Below, piece after piece: positions 45,206 to 53,476 of a DNA stretch of 64,000 bases (the first letter of the stretch is position 1; each line of letters begins with the position of its first letter). Under the pieces are notes generated by a model. The model was not told where the DNA came from. It was given only the letters and a program-made list of their open reading frames with translations, and did not search any database. Made by a program: the position numbers and the translations under genes. The stretch is from Kribbella sp. NBC_01245 (GTDB lineage: Bacteria; Actinomycetota; Actinomycetes; Propionibacteriales; Kribbellaceae): NCBI RefSeq assembly GCF_036226525.1, contig NZ_CP108487.1, positions 5,766,001 through 5,830,000 of the forward strand. The letters are read 5' to 3'.

Positions 45206-45371
45206 AAGTGGTCGGCGTCGGAGGTTCGTCGGCGTCTGCGGCGCCCAGGCGGGCACATCGCGGCGTTGGAGAAGAAGCCACGATGGAAAAGCATCGAGGC
45301 TCCTTCTCCGCCTTGCGCTGCACCCACCTGGACCCCGCAGCCACTCGACGACCCTCCGACGCCGACCACTT
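45206..45371. repeat. Family A long inverted repeat, copy 2
   Basis: Arms of 26 bases at 45206-45231 and 45346-45371 with one mismatch, starting AAGTGGTCGGCGTCGGAGG. Nested inside: TGCGG (45237-45241) with CCGCA (45335-45339), CCAGGCGGG (45245-45253) with CCCACCTGG (45323-45331), and GGAGAAG (45268-45274) with CTTCTCC (45303-45309). It lies between the divergent response regulator and lipoprotein genes; 45156-45205 and 45372-45443 hold no gene. Confidence 0.75.
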
Positions 45372-45443
45372 GGCCGACAAAAGCACGGGAGATCAACAGC
45401 TCCTTCACAGGTTCTTCACAGCCCCGGCGCCAGGCTGCAGCCC

Positions 45444-46538
45444 ATGAACAGATCACGGAAGCCGGTGGCCCTCGCCGTACTCACCTTGCTGGCGGTTGCC
45501 GGCTGTGGAAGCGGCCCGGCCGATACCGGGAAAGACACGGCAGCAGGCGACGGTAAGAGCCCGCTGGCGCAATACATGGGCGAAATGTTCAGCGGCGGAA
45601 ACGGCGGCGTGATGATGCGGGCGACCCGCGTCGGCGGCTCGGGCCAGCCGACTGAGCAGGAGCTGGCGAAACAGCGCAAGGTCAGCGAGCTGACCGCGGC
45701 GTGCATGAAGAAAGAGGGTTTCGAGTACGTCGTCACCCAGCCGGAGACCGAGCAGAAGAAGTCGAAGTTCGATGAGGCGTTCGACCTGCCGCCGGACAAG
45801 TTCGCCTCGCAGTACGGGTACGGCATCAGCACGATCGACTTCGCCGCGATGGCGACCGGTGACACGGACGACCCGAACCAGAAGCTCCGCAGCAAGCTGT
45901 CCCCGACGGCGCAGAAGGCGTACGACAAGGCGCTCGACGGCGACATGGCCGGCGGCCAGGGTGGCGTCGTGATCAGCAAGCCCGGCAGCGGCCCGACGAA
46001 CTCGAACGCGCAGAACTCGGGCTGCCGGGGCAAGGCGTTCGAGGAGACGTACGGCAAACCCGGCGAGCAGGGTCCGGACCTGAACAAGTTCGACAGCCTC
46101 TTCAAGGACCTCGAGACGTTGCGGAAGCGGATCGAGTCCGATCCCCGCGTGACCGAGGCGGCGCAGAAGTGGTCGGACTGTATGGCCGACGCCGGGCACA
46201 GCGGTCTGCGCAAGGTCGAAGACGGCCGGATGAAGATCAATCAGCGGATGGACGCCCTCACAGGCGGTGGCATGCCGCCTTCGGCCAAGCCTGGTACGGC
46301 GATCAAGATCCCGACGCTGAAGGACGTCGACCCGGCCAAGGCGGCCGCGTTGCGCAAGGACGAGATCGCGATGGCCATTCAGGACCTCAAGTGCCGCCAG
46401 GCCGGATACGACGACGCGTACAAGAAGGTCCAGTACGAGTTGGAGGCCGAGTTCGTCAAGGACAACAAGGCACAGCTCGAGCAGTACAAGGAGAGCACCT
46501 CGAACGAGAACGCTCCGGACGACAAGGGCGGCAAGTGA
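45444..46538 (+). CDS. Lipoprotein of an ABC export operon, unknown function
   Basis: 364 residues. The signal peptide ends in the lipobox LAVAGC, so the mature Cys is lipidated. The mature part is hydrophilic and helical, with Cys pairs (AACMKKEGF, SGCRGKAF, SDCMADAG, LKCRQAGY) that could make disulfides. First gene of the operon with adaptor, ATPase and permease; overlap with the next gene is GTGA. Divergent from the two-component system. Confidence 0.85.
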   Translation: MNRSRKPVALAVLTLLAVAGCGSGPADTGKDTAAGDGKSPLAQYMGEMFSGGNGGVMMRATRVGGSGQPTEQELAKQRKVSELTAACMKKEGFEYVVTQPETEQKKSKFDEAFDLPPDKFASQYGYGISTIDFAAMATGDTDDPNQKLRSKLSPTAQKAYDKALDGDMAGGQGGVVISKPGSGPTNSNAQNSGCRGKAFEETYGKPGEQGPDLNKFDSLFKDLETLRKRIESDPRVTEAAQKWSDCMADAGHSGLRKVEDGRMKINQRMDALTGGGMPPSAKPGTAIKIPTLKDVDPAKAAALRKDEIAMAIQDLKCRQAGYDDAYKKVQYELEAEFVKDNKAQLEQYKESTSNENAPDDKGGK

Positions 46539-47971
46539 CTCCATCACCCCGCTCCCGCCGCCGGGTGCTGGTGAGCGTCTCCTCGATCGCGGTCGCGGCC
46601 CTGGGCGTGGGCGTTCTGGCGGGCAGCCGGATCGCCTCGCCCGAGGACGCCGCCGCCCGGACGGCACCGCCGAAGGCCTCGCAGATCACCGTGCCGGTGG
46701 AGAAGCGGGCGTTGTCCAGCAAGGTCGTCGCCCGGGGTGACGCGTCGTTCGACGGCGCGGTCAACCTGCGGGTGGAGACGGCCGGGTTGGGAACGCCTGC
46801 GGTCGTCACCGGCAAGGTGCCGGCTGTCGGCGCGTACGTCAACGAGGGCAAGGCTGTTCTCGAGATCACCGGCCGGCCAGTGATCGCGCTGGCCGGCGCA
46901 CTACCGATGTACCGCGCGCTTCGGCCGGGGTCGCGCGGGCCCGACGTACTCCAGTTGGAGCAGGTGCTGCGCCGGCTGAAGTTCGACCCGGGCGCGGTAG
47001 ACGGTGTCTACACCTCGGATACCGGTCAGGCCGTCGCGCGGTTGTTCCGCGCGGCGGGGTACGAGGCGCCCGAGGTCGACCAGCAGTACAAGAACGCCGT
47101 GGACCAGGCCAAGCAGCAGGTGAAGTCGGCCCAGGACGGCGTCCGGAACGCGAAGCGCACGCTCAAGCAGGCGCAGGCCGGCCCGACCGAAGCGCAGTTG
47201 GTCCAGGCGAACAACGAGGTCGAGGCCGCCGAACGTGAACTCAACGCCGCCCGCGGCAACGCGAAGGCGTACGCCGCGGCGAAGGACCGGCTCGAACTCG
47301 CCAAGGCCCAGCGCCGGGATCTGCTGAAGGACAAGGACATCTCGATCGAGAAGTCCGCCCTCGCCGATGCCCAGGAGCGTTTGACCGACGCGAACGACGC
47401 ACTGGTGAAAGCCCAGGCCGAGGCCGGTACGCCGCTGCCGGTGTCCGAGGTGGTCTACGTGAAGAGCCTGCCGCGCCGGGTGGACAAGGTGAACGTGAGC
47501 CGAGGTGCGGTGGTCAATGGCGACGTGATGTCGGTCAGCGGCGCGTCCCTGGTAGTGACGCTCAAGGTCGACGCTGCCACCAAGGAACTGCTCAAGGGCG
47601 GTATGGCCGCCAGTCTCGACCTCGGCGACGGCAAGCTCATCCCAGCCCGCGTGACCCGGATTACCCGGTCAGACGACGGCTGGAACGTGGTGATCAGTCC
47701 GAAGAGCCTGACCGGCCAGCAGCTCGAACGGCTGCGATCGGCCAACGTACGCGTCACCATCCCCGTCAAGAGCACCCAGGGCAAGGTGCTCGCCGTACCC
47801 ACCTCTGCGCTCTCTGCCGGGCCTGACGGGGAGTCGCGGGTAGAGGTTCTCCGTAACGGCAAGGTCGAGTTGGTACGGGTAGAGGTCGGTCTGTCGGCTG
47901 ACGGCTTCGCAGAGATCAAGCCCGTCGGTGGACAGCTGGCCGAGGGCGACCAGGTTGTGGTGGGCAAATGA
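46535..47971 (+). CDS. Membrane-fusion adaptor with peptidoglycan-binding domain
   Basis: 478 residues from the GTG at 46535. An N-terminal membrane anchor (VLVSVSSIAVAALGVGVLAG) is followed by a barrel-sandwich strand region, a PG_binding_1 domain (RPGSRGPDVLQLEQVLRRLKFDPGAVDGVY, about 125-175), a long coiled coil rich in Ala/Gln/Lys (about 185-300), and C-terminal beta domains. This is the MacA/HlyD-like partner of MacB-type ABC exporters. The peptidoglycan-binding insert is typical of Gram-positive versions. Confidence 0.88.
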   Translation: MTPSPRSRRRVLVSVSSIAVAALGVGVLAGSRIASPEDAAARTAPPKASQITVPVEKRALSSKVVARGDASFDGAVNLRVETAGLGTPAVVTGKVPAVGAYVNEGKAVLEITGRPVIALAGALPMYRALRPGSRGPDVLQLEQVLRRLKFDPGAVDGVYTSDTGQAVARLFRAAGYEAPEVDQQYKNAVDQAKQQVKSAQDGVRNAKRTLKQAQAGPTEAQLVQANNEVEAAERELNAARGNAKAYAAAKDRLELAKAQRRDLLKDKDISIEKSALADAQERLTDANDALVKAQAEAGTPLPVSEVVYVKSLPRRVDKVNVSRGAVVNGDVMSVSGASLVVTLKVDAATKELLKGGMAASLDLGDGKLIPARVTRITRSDDGWNVVISPKSLTGQQLERLRSANVRVTIPVKSTQGKVLAVPTSALSAGPDGESRVEVLRNGKVELVRVEVGLSADGFAEIKPVGGQLAEGDQVVVGK

Positions 47972-48639
47972 CCGCACCGGTGGTGGAGATGGTCGGAGTC
48001 CGCAGAGTCTTCCGCGGACCGCCTGAGGTGCAGGCGATCCGTGAGGTGGACCTGACCATCAAGGAAGGGGAGTACCTGTCGATAGTCGGGCCATCCGGCT
48101 CAGGCAAGTCCACCTTGCTGCACTTGCTCGGACTGCTCGACAAACCCAGTGACGGGATCTACCGCCTGGACGGCGTTGACACTTCAAGCCTGCACGACCG
48201 GCGCCGCGCCGTACTGCGTGGTGAACGGATCGGCTTCGTCTTCCAGTCGTTCCACTTGCTCGACCATCGCACCGTGCTGGAGAACGTCGCCCTGTCGATG
48301 GTGTACGTCGGAGTGCCGCGCCGCCAGCGAATGGCCAGAGCGCGCGTGGCACTCGAACGAGTCGGCCTCGGTCATCGGATGGACTTCGCGCCGACGACCC
48401 TGTCGGGTGGTGAGCGGCAGCGGGTCGCGATCGCGCGTGCCTTGGTCGCCGAACCGTCCCTGCTGTTGGCGGACGAGCCGACGGGAAACCTCGACACGGG
48501 TAATGCCGAGGCGATCCTGGAGCTGTTCGACGAGCTGCACCAGGAAGGGATGACGCTGGCCGTCATCACCCACGACGACCACGTCAGCCATCGCGCCGAA
48601 CGTCGGGTCCGCATCGTCGACGGGACTCTCCGATGGTGA
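47968..48639 (+). CDS. MacB/LolD-type ABC transporter ATP-binding protein
   Basis: 223 residues. Walker A GPSGSGKST (near 43), signature LSGGERQRVAIARAL, Walker B LLLADEPTGNLD and the H-loop ITHDD are all intact. Length and the EPTGNLD form are those of the MacB/LolD/FtsE group. Starts as ATGA over the adaptor stop and its end overlaps the permease start, so the four genes are coupled. Confidence 0.95.
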   Translation: MTAPVVEMVGVRRVFRGPPEVQAIREVDLTIKEGEYLSIVGPSGSGKSTLLHLLGLLDKPSDGIYRLDGVDTSSLHDRRRAVLRGERIGFVFQSFHLLDHRTVLENVALSMVYVGVPRRQRMARARVALERVGLGHRMDFAPTTLSGGERQRVAIARALVAEPSLLLADEPTGNLDTGNAEAILELFDELHQEGMTLAVITHDDHVSHRAERRVRIVDGTLRW

Positions 48640-49916
48640 GGCCTTTGCGTATCAAGGGCAGACGGGTTTTCAAGGGCAAGCGTCTTAGGCCCGAGCGCGT
48701 GCCCGAGCCGGGCGTACGGCGTGGGCCTGCGGTCCGCGACCTGCTGGACGAGGCGCTCGCGGGTGTCGCGGCCCGGCCGACCCGGCTGATCCTCACCACC
48801 CTCGGCACTGTGCTCGGTATCGCCGCACTCGTCGGCACGATCGGCCTCGGGCAAACGGCCGCCGGCCAGATCACCCAGCGGTTCGACCTCGCCGCGGCCA
48901 CCCGGGTCGTGGTCTCACCCGGCGATCGCGCTGACGAACAGGCCGCCACCGAACTCCCTTGGGACGCGCCCGAACGGATCAAGCGGCTCAACGGCGTCGA
49001 CGCCGCCGGGACGTTCAGCACCCTGCAAGTCGGCGACGACCTGGTTCGCAGCGTGGCCGGCCTCAGCGGTCAGAAGGACGGGCACCAGCTGCCGATTCTC
49101 GCGGGATCGCCAGGCCTGTTCGACGCCGTCCGGGCAGCGCTGCGGACCGGCCGGTACTTCGACGCCGGACACGACAAACGCGCCGACAAGGTCGTTGTGC
49201 TCGGCAAGCATGCCGCTGAGCGCCTCGGCATCAACCGGGTCGACTCGCAGCCCGCGATCTTCGTCGGCGACCAGGCGTACACGGTGATCGGCATTCTCGA
49301 CTCGGTCAGCGGCCGGGCCGAACTGCTCGACGCGGTGATCATGCCGAACGGTACGGCGAAGCTCGCGTACTCGCTGAAATCCCCCGATGCCCTGGAGATC
49401 CGGACTCAGGTGGGCGCCGCCCAGCTGATCTCCCGGCAGGCACCGGTGGCGATTGACCCGAACCAGCCCGAGTCGCTACAGGTCGACGCACCGCCGGCAC
49501 AGGGCCAGGTACGCCGTGGTGTCGAGACCGATCTGAACGCGTTGTTCCTGCTGCTCGGCGCCGTCGCCCTGCTCGTTGGCGGTCTCGGCATTGCCAACGT
49601 CACCCTGCTCTCGGTCCTCGAACGCGTCTCCGAGATCGGTCTGCGCCGGGCCCTTGGAGCCGCGCGACGACACGTGGCCGGCCAGTTCCTGGTGGAGAGC
49701 GTCATCGTCGGCTTCCTCGGCGGCCTCCTCGGCACAGCCGTCGGAGTCCTTCTGACAGTCATCGTCTCCGCCATCAACGAGTGGACGCCACTCCTGGACC
49801 CCCGCCTGGCGATCGGCTCCCCCTTCCTGGGCGCGGTAATCGGCCTAATCGCCGGCACCTACCCCGCCTGGAAAGCCTCCGCCATCGAACCCATCACCGC
49901 CCTCCGCGGCACCTAA
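48633..49916 (+). CDS. MacB-type FtsX-like ABC transporter permease
   Basis: 427 residues. An N-terminal helix (PTRLILTTLGTVLGIAALVGTIG) is followed by a periplasmic MacB core domain and three C-terminal helices (LFLLLGAVALLVGGLGIANVTLLS; VESVIVGFLGGLLGTAVGVLL; LAIGSPFLGAVIGLIAGTYPAWKA), the FtsX fold. The conserved ERVSEIGLRRALGAARRHV loop contacts the ATPase. With adaptor and ATPase it should use mechanotransmission to expel a periplasmic or membrane substrate. Confidence 0.94.
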   Translation: MVRPLRIKGRRVFKGKRLRPERVPEPGVRRGPAVRDLLDEALAGVAARPTRLILTTLGTVLGIAALVGTIGLGQTAAGQITQRFDLAAATRVVVSPGDRADEQAATELPWDAPERIKRLNGVDAAGTFSTLQVGDDLVRSVAGLSGQKDGHQLPILAGSPGLFDAVRAALRTGRYFDAGHDKRADKVVVLGKHAAERLGINRVDSQPAIFVGDQAYTVIGILDSVSGRAELLDAVIMPNGTAKLAYSLKSPDALEIRTQVGAAQLISRQAPVAIDPNQPESLQVDAPPAQGQVRRGVETDLNALFLLLGAVALLVGGLGIANVTLLSVLERVSEIGLRRALGAARRHVAGQFLVESVIVGFLGGLLGTAVGVLLTVIVSAINEWTPLLDPRLAIGSPFLGAVIGLIAGTYPAWKASAIEPITALRGT

Positions 49917-49920
49917 ACCC

Positions 49921-49954
49921 GACGCTCGCCTGGTTGAGGGGCCGGGCGAGCGTC
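49921..49954 (+). terminator. Terminator after the ABC export operon
   Basis: GACGCTCGCC pairs with GGCGAGCGTC around a short loop, starting four bases after the permease stop. Confidence 0.75.
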
Positions 49955-49972
49955 GTCTGTGTTTGTTGGCCA

Positions 49973-50094
49973 GCGGGCGGCCCCCTTTACTTTTTGTCCG
50001 CGAGTGGTCAGATCTGGTCCGGGGATGCGGGTGCCTGGATGGTCGCCGTGCGGACCAGATCTGACCACTCGCGGACAAAAAGGGGGCCGCCCGC
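49973..50094. terminator. Family B long inverted repeat, copy 2, between convergent genes
   Basis: A 31-bp perfect core (49991-50021 and 50051-50081, starting TTTTTGTCCGCGAGTGGTCA) is extended by a 13-bp outer stem (GCGGGCGGCCCCC at 49973-49985, its complement at 50082-50094) with a 5-base bulge on the left arm only. Spacer 29 bases. It lies between the convergent ABC permease and MFS genes. The core resembles the arm at 32911-32944. Confidence 0.8.
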
Positions 50095-50106
50095 GGCAAA
50101 AGAAGG

Positions 50107-51378
50107 TCAGACGGCCACGCGCGTGCGGGATGCGCGGGAGTAGGCGAAAGCGGTGAGGGCGAAGCCGAGGACGATTAGGGCGAGGACCGGGTAGGACTTG
50201 CCGGCGTCGGGGAGGACGACGGCGCCTAGGGCGGCGGCTGATACCTGGGCGACGTTGAAGATCATGTCGTACAAGGAGAAGACGCGGCCGCGGTAGACGT
50301 CGTCCACGCCCGTCTGGACCAACGTGTCGACGCTGATCTTGACGCCTTGGGCGCAGAAGCCGGTGAGGAATCCCGCGATCAGTAGGGCCGGTTGGGTGTA
50401 GAGACCGCCAGGGAATGCCGTCACCACCGCGGCTGCCACGAACAGCCAGGTGATCCACTGGCGCAACGACATCACGCGGGTCGCCCACGGCGTGACCAGG
50501 GCCGCGACGAAGAGCCCTGCGCCGACCATCGCGGTGGCGAGGGCCAGGGCGCCGAAGGCCTGATCGAGTTGGCCCGGACCGTAGAAGTGGTTCCGGTAGA
50601 GCAGGATCATCCCGACGGTCACGAGCCCGAAGAAGAACCGCAGCGACCCGATGGCGGCCAGACCGAGCGCGGCCTGGCGGCGTTCGCGCAGATGGCGGCC
50701 GCCGTCGACGAGGCCCGTGGCGATACTGCGGACGGCCTCGACGAAACCGGGTTCATCCCCGTTCAGGTCAGGCCCGAGCTGGCGCCGTCCGAGTCGCAGC
50801 GCCAGGAAGGCGGCCGCCACGTAAACCGCGGACGTCGTACCGAGCACGATCAGATCGGCATCGGTGACCAGCTTGATCAACGCGCCGAGCCCACCGCCGA
50901 TCATGAACGAAGCCGTGCCGGACGTCGGGGTGACCGCGTTGGCCATCACGAGTTCGTCCGGATCGACCACGTGCGGCAGCCCGGCGGACAGACCCGACAG
51001 CAGGAACCGGTTCACCCCGAGCGTGAGCAGAACGGCCAGGTAGAAGGGCACTCCGGCGTTGCCCACCGCCACGATCCCCGCGACCACGAGCACCAACGCG
51101 GCCCGGGTCAGGTTGGCGCCGAAGAGGATCTGGCGTCGCGACCATCGATCCAGCAGTACGCCGGTGAACGGGCCGAGGATCGAGTACGGCAGCAGGGCCA
51201 CCGCGAACAACCCCGCGATCGCGGCCGCGTCGGGCGCGCGTTCGGGCGAGAACAGCACGTACGACGCGAGGGCGACCTGGAAGACGCCGTCGCCGAGTTG
51301 AGAGGTCAGCCGGACGGCGAAGAGACGGCGGAAATCCGGCCGCTTGAGCAACCTGGTGAGGTCGCGAGTGAACTGCAC
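50107..51378 (-). CDS. MFS transporter
   Basis: 423 residues, 12 predicted helices. LLDRWSRRQILFGANLTRA is the conserved A-like loop between helices 2 and 3, and RVFSLYDMIFNVAQVSAA lies in the second half. Members of this group are drug or lysophospholipid exporters, but the substrate is unknown. GTG start without a ribosome binding site; TAGAGT ends six bases upstream on its strand, consistent with a leaderless message. Confidence 0.9.
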   Translation of the reverse strand: MQFTRDLTRLLKRPDFRRLFAVRLTSQLGDGVFQVALASYVLFSPERAPDAAAIAGLFAVALLPYSILGPFTGVLLDRWSRRQILFGANLTRAALVLVVAGIVAVGNAGVPFYLAVLLTLGVNRFLLSGLSAGLPHVVDPDELVMANAVTPTSGTASFMIGGGLGALIKLVTDADLIVLGTTSAVYVAAAFLALRLGRRQLGPDLNGDEPGFVEAVRSIATGLVDGGRHLRERRQAALGLAAIGSLRFFFGLVTVGMILLYRNHFYGPGQLDQAFGALALATAMVGAGLFVAALVTPWATRVMSLRQWITWLFVAAAVVTAFPGGLYTQPALLIAGFLTGFCAQGVKISVDTLVQTGVDDVYRGRVFSLYDMIFNVAQVSAAALGAVVLPDAGKSYPVLALIVLGFALTAFAYSRASRTRVAV

Positions 51379-51409
51379 ACCGCGACTCTACTCAGGCCCT
51401 GGGAGCGAG

Positions 51410-52339
51410 TCAGTTGGCGCGGGCGGCCTGACGTTCGCGGAGCTTGGCACGCTGCTCGACGAATCGGCTGGCCTGTGCGTCCAGCGCGGTCATGAACTCG
51501 CCCAGCTCGTCGCGCGCCTTGGCTCCGTCACCGCTGAGGTCCTCGCGCTCGAACACCTTCCACTTGCGCAGAATCGGCGCCACCACCTCGTCGTGATGCA
51601 GCCGCAGATCGTAGATCCCGGCCTTCGCGATGGTCACCGAGTTCCGGATGAAGCCGTCCATCGTCGCGCCCGGCATGGAGAAGTCGGCCACCTCGTTGGT
51701 AACCGCGCGCATCGTCTCGTTCGGCGCGAGCTCGAACGCGGCGCTGACCAGGTTCCGGTAGAAGATCATGTGCAGGTTCTCGTCGGTGGCGATCCGCGCG
51801 AGCAGCTGGTCCGCGATCGGGCAGCCGGTGGCCTTGCCGGTGTTGCGGTGCGAGACGCGGGTCGCGAGCTCCTGGAAGCTGACGTACGCGATGGCCTCGA
51901 GCATGTTCTTGTCGACCTGGTGCCCGGCGGTCATATGGGCCATCCGGGCGGTCTCGAGCTCGACCGGGTCCACGCCACGGGTGACCACCAGGTAGTCGCG
52001 CAAGGCGATCCCGTGCCGGCCCTCCTCGGCGGTCCAGCGGCCGACCCAGGTGCCCCACGGTCCGTCGAGGCCGAACTGCACCGCGATCTCCCGGTGGTAC
52101 GACGGGAGGTTGTCCTCGGTCAGCAGGTTCGTGATCATCGCGATCTTGGCGACCGGGTCGAGCCGGGACTGCTCCGGCGCCCAGTCCTCACCACCGAGGA
52201 ACGCGAAGTCGCGGCCCTCACTCCACGGCACGTAGTCGTGCGGGTTCCAGTTCTTGGTGATGGCCAGATGCCGGTTGAGATTGTCCTCGACCACTGGCTC
52301 CAGCTCGTGCAGCAGATTAGACACCAGCTTGTCGGTCAT
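51410..52339 (-). CDS. Acyl-ACP desaturase (DesA type)
   Basis: Diiron enzyme of 309 residues that introduces a double bond into acyl chains on ACP. Metal-ligand motifs are EEGRHGIALRDY (E-E-x-x-H) and DENLHMIFYR (D-E-x-x-H); an earlier Glu is in LLTEDNLPSYH. GAGGAGG precedes the ATG at 52339; an upstream extension would run through the operator. A 29-bp palindrome lies 38 bases before the start and should be its operator. Electron donor genes are not nearby. Confidence 0.92.
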   Translation of the reverse strand: MTDKLVSNLLHELEPVVEDNLNRHLAITKNWNPHDYVPWSEGRDFAFLGGEDWAPEQSRLDPVAKIAMITNLLTEDNLPSYHREIAVQFGLDGPWGTWVGRWTAEEGRHGIALRDYLVVTRGVDPVELETARMAHMTAGHQVDKNMLEAIAYVSFQELATRVSHRNTGKATGCPIADQLLARIATDENLHMIFYRNLVSAAFELAPNETMRAVTNEVADFSMPGATMDGFIRNSVTIAKAGIYDLRLHHDEVVAPILRKWKVFEREDLSGDGAKARDELGEFMTALDAQASRFVEQRAKLRERQAARAN

Positions 52340-52376
52340 CGGGTCCTCCTCGGCGCGACGGGCGATCGCCTCCACC

Positions 52377-52405
52377 CTACGGCACCGTAAGTTACGGTCC
52401 CGTAG
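52377..52405. promoter_or_regulatory. 29-base near-perfect palindrome, probable operator of the desaturase
   Basis: The half-site CTACGG-N-ACCGTAA is mirrored as TTACGGT-N-CCGTAG around one central base. Mismatches are only at the two N positions. It overlaps the hydrolase stop (52392-52394) and lies 38 bases before the desaturase ATG. TetR-family lipid regulators bind such TACGG/CCGTA dyads; none is encoded next to it. Confidence 0.75.
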
Positions 52406-53039
52406 GTTCAGCGCGCAGGTAACTCTCCAACAAGTCGGCCAGTAGTACGGGATGTCCGAGCATCGGGAAATGGGCTCCCGGCATCTCGTCCGCCACCAGC
52501 CCGAGCCGCTCCAGCGTCACCCGGCGCAGGAACTCCGCCGGGAAGAACCGGTCCTCCCGCCCGATCACCGCCCGGGTGGGTACGGCGGGGAAACGCTCGA
52601 GCGGCCAGGGGTCGGCCATGCCGCCGCCGCTCACCTCGACCAGCTGCCGCCGCCCTTCCGCCGCCAACTCGGTTGGCAGGTCGTGGAAGAACGTGTCGCC
52701 CGGCCCGGGATCGACGTACCCGGTGTTGGTCCACCAGTCGCCGACGGTCTCACCCGGCCGCGGGGTCATCCCGGCGAGGAAGACCAGCAGCCGGACCGGG
52801 AGGCGTTCGCAGACCAGGGGAGCGGTGATGCCGCCCAGCGAGTGCCCGACCACAGTCAGGTCGGTTCGATCGCCGACGGCCTCGACCACCGCGTCGACGT
52901 ACTGCGTTAGTCCGGCCTCTGGGTCCTGCCACGGGATGGTGACCGGTACGACGTCGTGGCCGCGTCTGGTCAGCTCTGCCGTCAGTGGGCGCCAGTGCCA
53001 CGGGGTGCAGCCCGCGCCGGGAATGAGTACGAAGGTCAC
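52392..53039 (-). CDS. Alpha/beta hydrolase
   Basis: 215 residues. VVGHSLGGITAPL holds the nucleophile Ser in GHSLGG, VLIPGAGCTPWHW forms the oxyanion-hole loop, DRFFP the acid and GAHFPML the catalytic His. Esterase or lipase class, substrate unknown. GTG start without a ribosome binding site; TAAGGT ends seven bases upstream. Divergent from the thioesterase gene with 23 bases between starts. Confidence 0.9.
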   Translation of the reverse strand: MTFVLIPGAGCTPWHWRPLTAELTRRGHDVVPVTIPWQDPEAGLTQYVDAVVEAVGDRTDLTVVGHSLGGITAPLVCERLPVRLLVFLAGMTPRPGETVGDWWTNTGYVDPGPGDTFFHDLPTELAAEGRRQLVEVSGGGMADPWPLERFPAVPTRAVIGREDRFFPAEFLRRVTLERLGLVADEMPGAHFPMLGHPVLLADLLESYLRAEPTGP

Positions 53040-53062
53040 CTGTACGACCTTATGGTGACTGG

Positions 53063-53476
53063 ATGGATCGGTCCGAGTTCCCGCACTTTCTGGCGATCGG
53101 TACGCGCTGGAAGGACAACGACGTCTACGGCCACGTGAACAACGTCGAGTACTACAGCTTCTTCGACACCGTCATCAACGACTTCCTGATTCGGCAGGGC
53201 GGTCTGGACATCCACAGCGGTACGGCGATCGGGTTGTGCGTCGAGTCGCAGTGCACGTTCAAGCAGTCCCTGGCCTTCCCGGGCTCAGTGGACGCCGGAC
53301 TGCGCGTGGCGAAGCTCGGCAACTCCAGCGTCACCTACGAGATCGGGCTCTTCCCGGCGGGCTCCGCAGACCTTGCCGCGCTCGGCCGGTTCGTACACGT
53401 CTTCGTCGCCAGGACTGACCGACGACCAGTACCAATTCCCAAGAGCATCCGTACGGCCCTGGAAGGTCTGTCGTGA
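53063..53476 (+). CDS. Hotdog-fold acyl-CoA thioesterase (4HBT type)
   Basis: 137 residues. [17 protein letters not shown] carries the catalytic Asp and the GHVNN loop of 4-hydroxybenzoyl-CoA-thioesterase-like enzymes. The rest is the short beta sheet, ending in a PVPIPKSIR loop. TATGGT ends six bases before the ATG (leaderless). Its stop overlaps the alcohol dehydrogenase start as GTGA, so both are in one transcript. Confidence 0.9.
   Translation: MDRSEFPHFLAIGTRWKDNDVYGHVNNVEYYSFFDTVINDFLIRQGGLDIHSGTAIGLCVESQCTFKQSLAFPGSVDAGLRVAKLGNSSVTYEIGLFPAGSADLAALGRFVHVFVARTDRRPVPIPKSIRTALEGLS

Noticed and set aside
46169-46534. An N-terminal extension of the adaptor protein into the lipoprotein gene
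   Set aside because: It lies entirely inside the upstream gene in another frame, and the GTG at 46535 gives the expected membrane anchor.
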